Notes under the pieces: generated by a model
The model's input: only the letters and a program-made list of their open reading frames with translations
The model's database searches: none
Told to the model about the DNA's origin: nothing
DNA from: Chitinophaga sp.
GTDB taxonomy: Bacteria > Bacteroidota > Bacteroidia > Chitinophagales > Chitinophagaceae
NCBI RefSeq assembly: GCF_017745275.1
Contig: NZ_JAGHZS010000011.1
Coordinates: forward strand, 62,001-126,000
DNA length: 64,000 nt
Direction of reading: 5' to 3'
Program-made: the position numbers and the translations under genes
Shown here: in pieces, positions 15,834 to 23,441 of the stretch
How the letters are laid out: each line of letters opens with the position of its first letter
Numbering within the stretch: position 1 is the first letter of the stretch

Positions 15834-16970
15834 ATGAAAAAACTGCTGCTACTATCATTATCTGCCTGTTTGACCTGGGCTGCCAACGCACAACAATCCT
15901 TCAACGGATTAGACATGAACATGGGAAATTTATTCCGCCTCTCCAATGCCAAAACCCGCTCTATCAGCCCGGAAAACCTTACCGGCGAACCCGGCAAAGG
16001 AGGCATGGCTACCCTGGAACAGGGCAATGCCCGCGGCGCCGCCAGGGAACTGGGACAGGGCTGGAAAGTAAATCCTTACATTTTTATTGAACCTGGCAAA
16101 ACCGTTACCCTCGCCGAAATGAGCGGCCCCGGCGCCATTCAGCATATCTGGATGACTCCCACCGGCAACTGGCGCTATTCGATACTCCGCTTCTATTGGG
16201 ATGATGAAACAACGCCCTCTGTAGAAGTGCCCGTGGGCGACTTCTTCGGCATGGGCTGGGGAGAATATGCACCGCTGAATTCCCTCGCGGTATGCGTCAA
16301 CCCCGGCAGCGCCTTCAACTGCTACTGGGCCATGCCCTTCCGCAAGAAGTGTAAAATCACCATGGAAAATATCAATACCGAACGTATGACACTGTACTAC
16401 CAGGTGGACTATACGCTGACCAATGTGCCAGAGGATGCCGGTTATTTCCATGCACAATTCCGTCGCAATAATCCCGTGAAAGACGCTTCCTTCACCATGC
16501 TGGACGGTGTAAAAGGACAGGGCCAGTATGTAGGCACCTATCTCGCCTGGGGCGTGAATAATAACGGCTGGTGGGGCGAAGGGGAAATTAAGTTCTTCAT
16601 GGATGGCGACAACAAATACCCGACTATCTGCGGTACGGGCACAGAAGACTATTTCTGCGGTTCTTACAACTTCGACTTCAAAGGCAAATACAATGAGTTC
16701 AGCACCCCTTATACCGGCTTGCACCAGGTGATCCGCCCGGATGGTTTATATAAATCGCAACAACGTTTTGGTCTGTATCGCTGGCATATCATGGACCCTG
16801 TCCGTTTTGAAAAAGAGCTGAAAGTAACGATACAGGACCTGGGCTGGCGCAGTGGTGGCCGTTATCTGCCACAACAATCGGATATCAGCAGTACGGTGTT
16901 CTGGTACCAGCGTGAACCACATGCACCCTTCCCTAAACTGCCCGCCATGAATGATCTCGAAGTAAACTAA
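15834..16970 (+). CDS. GH172 (DUF2961) glycoside hydrolase, probable exo-alpha-D-arabinofuranosidase
   Basis: A 378-residue exported enzyme with a signal peptide ending near ANAQQ. It is a DUF2961 protein, now glycoside hydrolase family 172: SGPGAIQHIWMTP, FYWDDETTPSVEVPVGDFFG and ICGTGTEDYFCGSYNF, the last carrying a conserved catalytic-site glutamate. Characterised members are exo-alpha-D-arabinofuranosidases acting on mycobacterial D-arabinan and a difructose-anhydride enzyme acting on D-fructofuranose. Linkage to a D-arabinose-type pathway favours the first. The frame begins at 15816, but the ATG at 15834 (MKKLLLLSL) starts the signal peptide. First gene of the operon after a LacI operator. 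Confidence 0.88.
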   Translation: MKKLLLLSLSACLTWAANAQQSFNGLDMNMGNLFRLSNAKTRSISPENLTGEPGKGGMATLEQGNARGAARELGQGWKVNPYIFIEPGKTVTLAEMSGPGAIQHIWMTPTGNWRYSILRFYWDDETTPSVEVPVGDFFGMGWGEYAPLNSLAVCVNPGSAFNCYWAMPFRKKCKITMENINTERMTLYYQVDYTLTNVPEDAGYFHAQFRRNNPVKDASFTMLDGVKGQGQYVGTYLAWGVNNNGWWGEGEIKFFMDGDNKYPTICGTGTEDYFCGSYNFDFKGKYNEFSTPYTGLHQVIRPDGLYKSQQRFGLYRWHIMDPVRFEKELKVTIQDLGWRSGGRYLPQQSDISSTVFWYQREPHAPFPKLPAMNDLEVN

Positions 16971-16995
16971 CTATTCAAATAAAAAATTCAGGAAG

Positions 16996-18558
16996 ATGAG
17001 TCGAGCATTGTCAACAGGATTACAACTGATCGGAAATAATTTTTCGGGAGAAGGCGATCTGCTGTTCCGGGCGTTTGACCCGGTGCAGCAACAATGGCTG
17101 CCCACCGAATTCCGCGAAGCCACTACCGGCGAAATAGATGCCGCCCTCACGCTGGCAGCGAAAGCATTTACTACTTACAAAAAAACAACACCGGCGCAGC
17201 GGGCTGAATTTCTGCATGCCATCGCTGATGATATTGTTTCTTTGGGAGATGAATTAATCCAGGTAGCATCCGCAGAAAGCGGGCTGCCCGTGCCAAGGCT
17301 ACAGGGCGAAAGAGACCGTACTACAGGGCAACTGCGGCTGTTTGCCAACACCATTGCAGAAGGATCCTGGGTAAATGCGCGTATCAATACCGGCACACCG
17401 GATGTACGCCAAATGCAGATCCCCCTGGGTGTGATCGGCATCTTCGGCGCCAGCAATTTCCCGCTGGCCTTTTCTGTAGCCGGTGGCGACACTGCCACCG
17501 CACTGGCCGCCGGTTGCCCGGTGGTGTTCAAAGCACATCCTGCACATCCACATACTTCTTACCTGGTAGCTACTGCTATCCGTAAAGCCGTGCTACGTAC
17601 GCAAATGCCGGAAGGCGTGTTCTCCATGGTACACGGTACTTCCTACGAAACAGGCCAGTACCTGGCTGCCCATCCGTTGGTATCCGCCATTGCTTTTACC
17701 GGTTCTTTCAAAGGCGGCAAGGCACTATACGATACGGCTACACGCCGCGCCGTACCCATCCCGGTATTTGCAGAAATGGGCAGCGTAAACCCGGTGTTTT
17801 TTCTGCCGGGCATATTACGGGAGAAGGGCCCCGCGCTGGCCATGCAGCTGCTGCAGTCGGTGACCCTGGGCACCGGGCAGTTTTGTACCAACCCCGGACT
17901 ATTTATCACACCCGGTGATGATGCCACCACCACTTTTCTGCAGGCACTGCAACAAGGTATTGGCAGCTTACCGGCCGCACCTATGCTTACACCGGGTATC
18001 TTAGAAGCCTATCAGCAACGTATAAACGCTTTGCAGCAAGAAGGTGTTGTAGTGCTGGGCGCCGCCAGTCCTGCACCGGCAAAAGCTACTCCTCACCTGC
18101 TGCAGATCACTGCCGAAAAAGCGCTGGAAACACCGCATGTACTGGAAGAAGTATTCGGACCATCGTCCTTACATATTCACGCCAACAGCATCACACAACT
18201 ATATACCCTGGCACGTCAACTGGAAGGTCAGCTCACAGCTACCATCCACGGCACTCCGGAAGACCTGCACGAACATGCCGGTTTGATTGACATTCTCCGC
18301 GAGAAAGCCGGCAGGATTATCATCAACGGTTTTCCTACAGGCGTAGCCGTTAATCATGCCATGGTGCACGGCGGTCCCTGGCCAGCCACCACTCCTGCTG
18401 CCGGTACATCTGTAGGTACCGCTGCCATTTATCGCTTCTGCCGCCCGGTATGCTACCAGGACTTCCCAGCCTACCTGCTGCCGCCGGAACTACAGGATCA
18501 TAATCCCATGCACATATGGCGATTAGTGAATGGTGATTGGGTGAGAACCACGGGGTAA
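16996..18558 (+). CDS. Alpha-ketoglutaric semialdehyde dehydrogenase (2,5-dioxovalerate dehydrogenase)
   Basis: A 520-residue NAD(P)+-dependent aldehyde dehydrogenase. N154 (GASNFPLAFS), E260 (FAEMGSVNP) and the nucleophile C297 (GTGQFCTNPGL) are all present. The sequence VVFKAHPAHPHTS and the C-terminal HGGPWPATTP stretch are typical of the alpha-ketoglutaric semialdehyde dehydrogenase group, which oxidises 2,5-dioxopentanoate to 2-oxoglutarate. This is the last step of non-phosphorylative pentose pathways. The FAH-family dehydratase at 22561 would make its substrate. It starts 25 bp after the GH172 stop, with AGGAAG just before the ATG. A long palindrome follows its stop by 1 bp. Confidence 0.88.
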   Translation: MSRALSTGLQLIGNNFSGEGDLLFRAFDPVQQQWLPTEFREATTGEIDAALTLAAKAFTTYKKTTPAQRAEFLHAIADDIVSLGDELIQVASAESGLPVPRLQGERDRTTGQLRLFANTIAEGSWVNARINTGTPDVRQMQIPLGVIGIFGASNFPLAFSVAGGDTATALAAGCPVVFKAHPAHPHTSYLVATAIRKAVLRTQMPEGVFSMVHGTSYETGQYLAAHPLVSAIAFTGSFKGGKALYDTATRRAVPIPVFAEMGSVNPVFFLPGILREKGPALAMQLLQSVTLGTGQFCTNPGLFITPGDDATTTFLQALQQGIGSLPAAPMLTPGILEAYQQRINALQQEGVVVLGAASPAPAKATPHLLQITAEKALETPHVLEEVFGPSSLHIHANSITQLYTLARQLEGQLTATIHGTPEDLHEHAGLIDILREKAGRIIINGFPTGVAVNHAMVHGGPWPATTPAAGTSVGTAAIYRFCRPVCYQDFPAYLLPPELQDHNPMHIWRLVNGDWVRTTG

Positions 18559-18559
18559 G

Positions 18560-18721
18560 AATTACGAATTACGAATTATGAATTACGGATTTGTGGGGAG
18601 ATACAAGCGAATCACTTTCGTGCTTACACACTCCTCTCCCATCTGTAATCTCTAACTCGTAACTCAGGATTCGCTTGTATCTCCCCACAAATCCGTAATT
18701 CATAATTCGTAATTCGTAATT
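18560..18721. repeat. GAATTAC-type long inverted repeat, 54-bp perfect arms
   Basis: The arms 18560-18613 and 18668-18721 are exact inverted complements around a 54-bp loop. Each arm has four heptamers (three AATTACG and one AATTATG) and the core GATTTGTGGGGAGATA. The left arm begins 1 bp after the dehydrogenase stop and the right arm ends 8 bp before the next ATG, so the element fills the gap between two genes of one operon. Confidence 0.92.
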
Positions 18722-18729
18722 GAAAAAAA

Positions 18730-19503
18730 ATGGATTTAGCCTTAAAAGATAAAGTCATCATCGTTACCGGTGGCGCCAAAGGAATTGGCGCTGCCATCAC
18801 TTCCGTACTCGCACAGGAAGGTGCTTTCCCTGTTATTGTTGGCAGAAGTAAAGAAGATAACCTGCAACACCTTGCCTACATCGGTGGGAAAGGCGCACAG
18901 GTAGTAGCTGAACTCACCGACCCTGCCGCCTGCAAACAGGCCGTAGACGCTGTAGCAGCACAATACGGCCGTATAGACGGTCTTATTAACAACGCCGGCA
19001 TCAACGATGGCATAGGATTAGAGCACGGCTCCTACGATGGGTTTATGCAATCGCTCCACCGCAACCTGGTACACTATTACCTCATGGCACATCACGCACT
19101 GCCTTTCCTGAAAACCAGCAAAGGCGCTATCGTGAACATCACTTCCAAAACCGCGGAAACCGGTCAGGGCAATACTTCCGCTTATGCCGCCGCCAATGGT
19201 GGCCGCAATGCACTGACCCGCGAATGGGCGGTAGAACTACTGCCTTACAGCATCCGTGTGAACGCCATTGTGGTGGCCGAATCCTGGACACCCCTCTATG
19301 AAAGCTGGATCAATACCTTTGAAGATAAAGCCGCCAAACTGGCCAGCATCGTGGAACGCATCCCACTGGAAAAACGCATGACCACACCGGAAGAAATTGC
19401 ACAGATGGCCGTATTCCTGCTGTCTGAAAAATCCAGCCATACTACCGGGCAGCTCATTCATGTAGACGGCGGATACGTACACCTCGACAGATCGTTGCTA
19501 TAA
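18730..19503 (+). CDS. SDR dehydrogenase, probable D-arabinose/L-fucose 1-dehydrogenase
   Basis: A 257-residue classical short-chain dehydrogenase: TGGAKGIG cofactor motif at 13-20, NNAG at 87-90, catalytic S139 and Y152. The segments GLEHGSYDGFMQSLHRNL, TREWAVELLPYSIRVNA and FVDGGYTHLDR-like DGGYVHLDRSLL resemble bacterial L-fucose dehydrogenases. These also oxidise D-arabinose, which shares the C2-C4 configuration. The usual lysine of YxxxK is replaced by asparagine (N156), which is unusual but may be a lineage variant. It would oxidise D-arabinose to the lactone. It lies in the operon 12 bp before the UxaA-like gene. Confidence 0.8.
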   Translation: MDLALKDKVIIVTGGAKGIGAAITSVLAQEGAFPVIVGRSKEDNLQHLAYIGGKGAQVVAELTDPAACKQAVDAVAAQYGRIDGLINNAGINDGIGLEHGSYDGFMQSLHRNLVHYYLMAHHALPFLKTSKGAIVNITSKTAETGQGNTSAYAAANGGRNALTREWAVELLPYSIRVNAIVVAESWTPLYESWINTFEDKAAKLASIVERIPLEKRMTTPEEIAQMAVFLLSEKSSHTTGQLIHVDGGYVHLDRSLL

Positions 19504-19515
19504 ATTATTATCATC

Positions 19516-21165
19516 ATGAAACAAACCACGTTAAAAATACATCCTGACGACAACGTATGGGTAGCCCTGCAAGATATTCCTGCTGGCACATCTGTTACCT
19601 GCGGCCAGGAAACTGTGACGGCTATACGTAATGTGGCCGCCAAACATAAGATAGCCGCCCAACCCATTGCCAAAGACGCTGCCATCAACATGTACGGCGT
19701 ACTGGTAGGCATCGCCAACGAAGACATTCCCGCGGGAGAACTCATCACCACCCAAAATATACGCCACGCCTCTGGAAGTTTTTCTGTAAGCGGGGAACGC
19801 CACCAACACTGGGCTGCCCCCGATGTAACCCGGTGGCAACACCGCACGTTCAACGGCTACCACCGCAGCGATGGCCGCGTAGGCACCGGCAACTACTGGA
19901 TCATCATCCCGCTGGTATTCTGTGAAAACAGGAATGTACAACTGCTACATGAAGTGCTGGTGAAAGAACTAGGCTATCGGAAGCAACCTACCTACGAAGC
20001 CATGTTGCAACAATTGCTACAGGACTTCCGCCAGGGTAAACCCACCGGTCCCGTAACAGCTACGGATTACACAACAGATGACATAGCGCCATTACGTACC
20101 TTCCCCAACATAGATGGTATTAAACTGCTCACTCATACCATGGGCTGCGGTGGTACTAAACAAGACGCACGTACGCTTTGTGGTATTCTCGCCGGTTATG
20201 TAACACATCCTAATGTGGCCGGTGCAACAGTGCTCAGTCTCGGTTGCCAGAATGCACAAATAGATATGCTGAAAGAAGAAATCGAAAAACGGGTGCCGGG
20301 ATTTGACCGCACCGTGATTTACCTGGAACAACAACAAACCGGTTCCGAAAAAGTACTGATGACGCAAGCCATCCGGCAAACTTTCGAAGGGCTGGCCCAG
20401 GCCAATAGTTACCAACGTCAGCCTGCGCCACTCAGCAAATTGTGTATCGGCATGGAATGCGGCGGTTCCGACGGATTCTCCGGCATTTCCGCCAACCCGG
20501 CTGTTGGGCGTGTAGCCGACACCGTAGTGGCGTTAGGTGGCTCCGTCATCCTCTCGGAATTTCCGGAACTATGTGGTGTGGAACAGGAACTGAGCGATCG
20601 CTGTGTGAACACCGACCTGGCCACCCGCTATGTGCAACTGATGCGCGACTACGCCCGCAGCGCAGAAGCGGTAGGATCCGGCTTCGACTCCAACCCATCC
20701 GCCGGCAATATCCGCGACGGACTTATCACCGACGCCATCAAATCTGCCGGCGCTGCAAAGAAAGGCGGCTCCTCTCCTGTTACTGACGTCATCGACTATC
20801 CCGGATGGATACAGCGTCCTGGCCTGGCTTTATTATGCACGCCCGGCAGCGACGTGGAATCCACCACCGCAGAAGTAGGCGCAGGCGCCAACGTGGTATT
20901 ATTCACCACAGGCCTCGGCACTCCTACCGGTAACCCGGTAACCCCTGTCATTAAACTATCTACCAACAGCAAACTCGCCGCTAAAATGCCGGACATCATC
21001 GACCTGGATACCGGTGCTATCATCAGCGGAGATGCTTCGCTGGATGATGTGGCAGCGGATATACTGGAACTCGTGATTGCCACCGCCAGCGGGGAATACC
21101 AGACAAAGGCACAACAGCTTGGACAGGATGATTTTATTCCGTGGAAACGGGGAATCTCGCTCTAG
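19516..21165 (+). CDS. UxaA-family sugar-acid dehydratase, probable D-arabinonate dehydratase
   Basis: A 549-residue full-length altronate/galactarate dehydratase family protein. Residues 1-90 form the SAF domain (KDAAINMYGVLVGIANEDIPAGELI). The catalytic body contains GYHRSDGRVGTGNYWIIIP, THTMGCGGTKQDARTL, LGCQNAQIDML, GMECGGSDGFSGISANPAVG, VILSEFPELCGVE and FTTGLGTPTGNPVTPVIK, with the cysteines and histidines that hold the metal. Known members dehydrate D-altronate to 2-keto-3-deoxygluconate. D-arabinonate has the same C2-C4 configuration, so here it likely makes 2-keto-3-deoxy-D-arabinonate (inferred). It is 12 bp downstream of the SDR gene. Confidence 0.85.
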   Translation: MKQTTLKIHPDDNVWVALQDIPAGTSVTCGQETVTAIRNVAAKHKIAAQPIAKDAAINMYGVLVGIANEDIPAGELITTQNIRHASGSFSVSGERHQHWAAPDVTRWQHRTFNGYHRSDGRVGTGNYWIIIPLVFCENRNVQLLHEVLVKELGYRKQPTYEAMLQQLLQDFRQGKPTGPVTATDYTTDDIAPLRTFPNIDGIKLLTHTMGCGGTKQDARTLCGILAGYVTHPNVAGATVLSLGCQNAQIDMLKEEIEKRVPGFDRTVIYLEQQQTGSEKVLMTQAIRQTFEGLAQANSYQRQPAPLSKLCIGMECGGSDGFSGISANPAVGRVADTVVALGGSVILSEFPELCGVEQELSDRCVNTDLATRYVQLMRDYARSAEAVGSGFDSNPSAGNIRDGLITDAIKSAGAAKKGGSSPVTDVIDYPGWIQRPGLALLCTPGSDVESTTAEVGAGANVVLFTTGLGTPTGNPVTPVIKLSTNSKLAAKMPDIIDLDTGAIISGDASLDDVAADILELVIATASGEYQTKAQQLGQDDFIPWKRGISL

Positions 21166-21229
21166 CTGTTAGCTATTAGCTAAGGTGGAGGAATGTAGCG
21201 GATAGATGATATGAAGAGAGAAGATGGGG

Positions 21230-21264
21230 TTATGCTTTTTGCTTTCGGCTTTATGCTTTATGCT
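21230..21264 (+). repeat. Five-unit heptamer array of the TTATGCT type
   Basis: Five 7-bp units in exact register (TTATGCT, TTTTGCT, TTCGGCT, TTATGCT, TTATGCT) lie between the UxaA-like and DUF6786-like genes. They match the complement of the GCATAAA and GCAGAAA units at 24698-24820. No opposite arm is present, so this looks like half of a palindromic element. TAGCT-rich sequence at 21162-21182 adjoins the upstream stop. Confidence 0.7.
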
Positions 21265-21302
21265 TAACTTTTATAAGAATTATCCATTTTAATTCCATTG
21301 AT

Positions 21303-22535
21303 ATGAAATCCATTTTTATCTCCGGTTGCCTGGCTGTTACGCTGGCAGCCTGTAACGGGCCGGGCGCCTCGCATGAACAAAATAATATGAAACCGGTCAA
21401 CTTTGGTGAAGACGTTAGCTTCCTGCAAAAGCATCTCAACAATGTAGTGGTACTCAAACATGCCGACGATAGCGGCAGTGTGGTAGTTACCGGCGATTAC
21501 CAGGCAAGGGTAATGACCAGCACCACGGGCGGCAGCGCCGGCAGAAGCTTTGGCTGGATCAACTACCACCTGGTTGCTGCACAAAAATTTGCACCGCATA
21601 TCAACGCCTTCGGCGGAGAAGAACGTTTCTGGCTGGGACCGGAAGGCGGTCAGTATGCGCTGTTCTTTCCTCCGGGGAAATCATTTGATTTCGCCAACTG
21701 GCAAACGCCAGGGCTGATCGATACGGCACATTATGCCCTCACAGCACAATCTGATACCGCAGTAAGCTACCAGCAGGATGGCATCTTACAAAATTATTCC
21801 GGCAGTACGTTCAAAATACATATCAACAGGAGTATACACCTCCTGGGAAGCCCTGATATACAAAGCAGGCTGGGATTTGCACCTCCTGCAGGTATTAAAA
21901 GCGTGGCCTATGAAACGGATAATACCGTGACTAACAGCGGCGACAGCGCCTGGCAGGAACAAAAAGGATTGCTCAGTATCTGGCTGCTGGGTATGTTCAA
22001 ACCTTCAGATCAAACGGCTATTGTAGCACCTTTCCAGGCTATTCCCAATGCAGCCTCACATATCACTGATGATTACTTCGGAAAAATTCCGCCGCAAAAT
22101 CTCCTCGTAAAAGACAGCCTGTTGCTGTTCCGCGCCGATGGCAAAGCCCGCGGCAAACTGGGCTTGTCGCCACTGATCGCGAAAAGAGGCGCCGGTAGCA
22201 TAGACCTTGAAAATAACACGCTGACCGTATTATTCTACGAAGTAGTACCGCAGGGCCGCTACGTAAATTCAAAATGGGAGCAGCAAAAAGAACCGTTTAA
22301 AGGCGATGCCGTTAACTGTTACAACGATGGCCCTTTAGCCGACGGATCGCAAATGGGGCCGTTTTATGAAGTAGAATCTTCTTCAGATGCACGCGCCCTG
22401 AAACCAGGTGAATCCCTGCGTTATCAACAGGTGACCATGCACTTTGAAGGCGACCGCAAAGCCCTGGAAGCTATGGTAGCGCAGCTTTGGCAACTATCAT
22501 TACAAGACGTGCAGAATTTCCTGCATCATAAATAA
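21303..22535 (+). CDS. DUF6786-like lipoprotein of the sugar locus
   Basis: A 410-residue lipoprotein: the signal MKSIFISGCLAVTLAAC has a lipobox with Cys17. The mature protein is beta-rich, with conserved-looking segments INAFGGEERFWLGPEGGQY, IHLLGSPDIQSRLG and NDGPLADGSQMGPFYEVESS. I assign it tentatively to DUF6786, whose layout suggests a galactose-mutarotase-like beta-sandwich. A role as a sugar epimerase or lactone-handling protein in the envelope is possible but unproven. It is the fifth gene of the LacI-controlled operon, after the heptamer array and 25 bp before the next gene. Confidence 0.6.
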   Translation: MKSIFISGCLAVTLAACNGPGASHEQNNMKPVNFGEDVSFLQKHLNNVVVLKHADDSGSVVVTGDYQARVMTSTTGGSAGRSFGWINYHLVAAQKFAPHINAFGGEERFWLGPEGGQYALFFPPGKSFDFANWQTPGLIDTAHYALTAQSDTAVSYQQDGILQNYSGSTFKIHINRSIHLLGSPDIQSRLGFAPPAGIKSVAYETDNTVTNSGDSAWQEQKGLLSIWLLGMFKPSDQTAIVAPFQAIPNAASHITDDYFGKIPPQNLLVKDSLLLFRADGKARGKLGLSPLIAKRGAGSIDLENNTLTVLFYEVVPQGRYVNSKWEQQKEPFKGDAVNCYNDGPLADGSQMGPFYEVESSSDARALKPGESLRYQQVTMHFEGDRKALEAMVAQLWQLSLQDVQNFLHHK

Positions 22536-22560
22536 TATTCTCCACCGCAAATACTATCAC

Positions 22561-23421
22561 ATGGACATCATCCGCATCTATAAGACCTCTGCTGCCTTGC
22601 TGGTTGCGCACCAGGACCAGTACTATACGGTAGCTGCCAACTGGAATACGTATGTCAACAGAACCGGCCTGTTTGATTATGTACTGGCCGACATTAAAGG
22701 CAAAACACCGGTACCCGCCGCCATCGCAGAACAGTTGCTGGCCGCCGACCTGCTGCCACCTATTGGAGCACAGGAGGTGTGGGCAGCCGGTGTTACCTAC
22801 TATCGTAGCCGTACTGCGCGCATGGAAGAATCAGAGATATCCGGCGGCGCTACCTTTTATGATAAAGTGTATGTAGCTGAAAGACCGGAACTATTCTTCA
22901 AAGCCACGCCGCACCGTGTTTCTGGTCATGGACAAACGGTGTACATCCGCGAAGATTCTTCCTGGGATGTACCGGAACCGGAGCTCACGCTGTTCATCAG
23001 CAGTCAGGGTACCATTGAAGGCTATACGATTGGTAACGATATGAGCTCCCGCAGTATTGAAGGAGAAAATCCGCTGTACCTGCCGCAGGCAAAAGTATAT
23101 GAAAAGTGCGCCGGCCTTGGGCCCTGCCTGATGGTGCCCAGCGTACCTATTCCGCCGGACACCGTCATCAACATGTCTATTTACCGCAACGATGAAGTAC
23201 AATATACGGACAGTGTGCCTATCAGCCAGATGAAACGCAGCCACCAAGAGTTAGTGAATTTCCTGTACAAAGGATGTGCATTCCCGGAAGGTTGCTACCT
23301 GATGACAGGCACCTGCCTCGTACCGGATAACAGCTTCACCTTACAGGATAACGATCGCGTAGAAATCAGTATAGATCATATTGGCAGGTTGGTGAATGAA
23401 GTACAAACCTTCCGGCTATAA
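22561..23421 (+). CDS. FAH-family 2-keto-3-deoxy-D-arabinonate dehydratase
   Basis: A 286-residue fumarylacetoacetase-fold enzyme. Segments EVWAAGVTYYRSR, YDKVYVAERPELFFKATP, WDVPEPELTLF and IGNDMSSRSIEGENPLYLPQ carry the metal ligands (the Glu pair of PEPE and the Asp of NDMSSR). They resemble the archaeal 2-dehydro-3-deoxy-D-arabinonate dehydratase from memory of that sequence, more than the 2,4-diketo hydrolase branch. It would dehydrate 2-keto-3-deoxy-D-pentonate to alpha-ketoglutaric semialdehyde, the substrate of the dehydrogenase at 16996. The length is typical. It lies 20 bp before the transporter gene. Confidence 0.85.
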   Translation: MDIIRIYKTSAALLVAHQDQYYTVAANWNTYVNRTGLFDYVLADIKGKTPVPAAIAEQLLAADLLPPIGAQEVWAAGVTYYRSRTARMEESEISGGATFYDKVYVAERPELFFKATPHRVSGHGQTVYIREDSSWDVPEPELTLFISSQGTIEGYTIGNDMSSRSIEGENPLYLPQAKVYEKCAGLGPCLMVPSVPIPPDTVINMSIYRNDEVQYTDSVPISQMKRSHQELVNFLYKGCAFPEGCYLMTGTCLVPDNSFTLQDNDRVEISIDHIGRLVNEVQTFRL

Positions 23422-23441
23422 CCCACTATCAAACCCACTTT

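Noticed and set aside
15930..16724. Long 264-codon open frame on the minus strand
   Set aside because: It lies wholly inside the GH172 gene on the other strand, has no recognisable motif and is explained by codon bias of the real gene.
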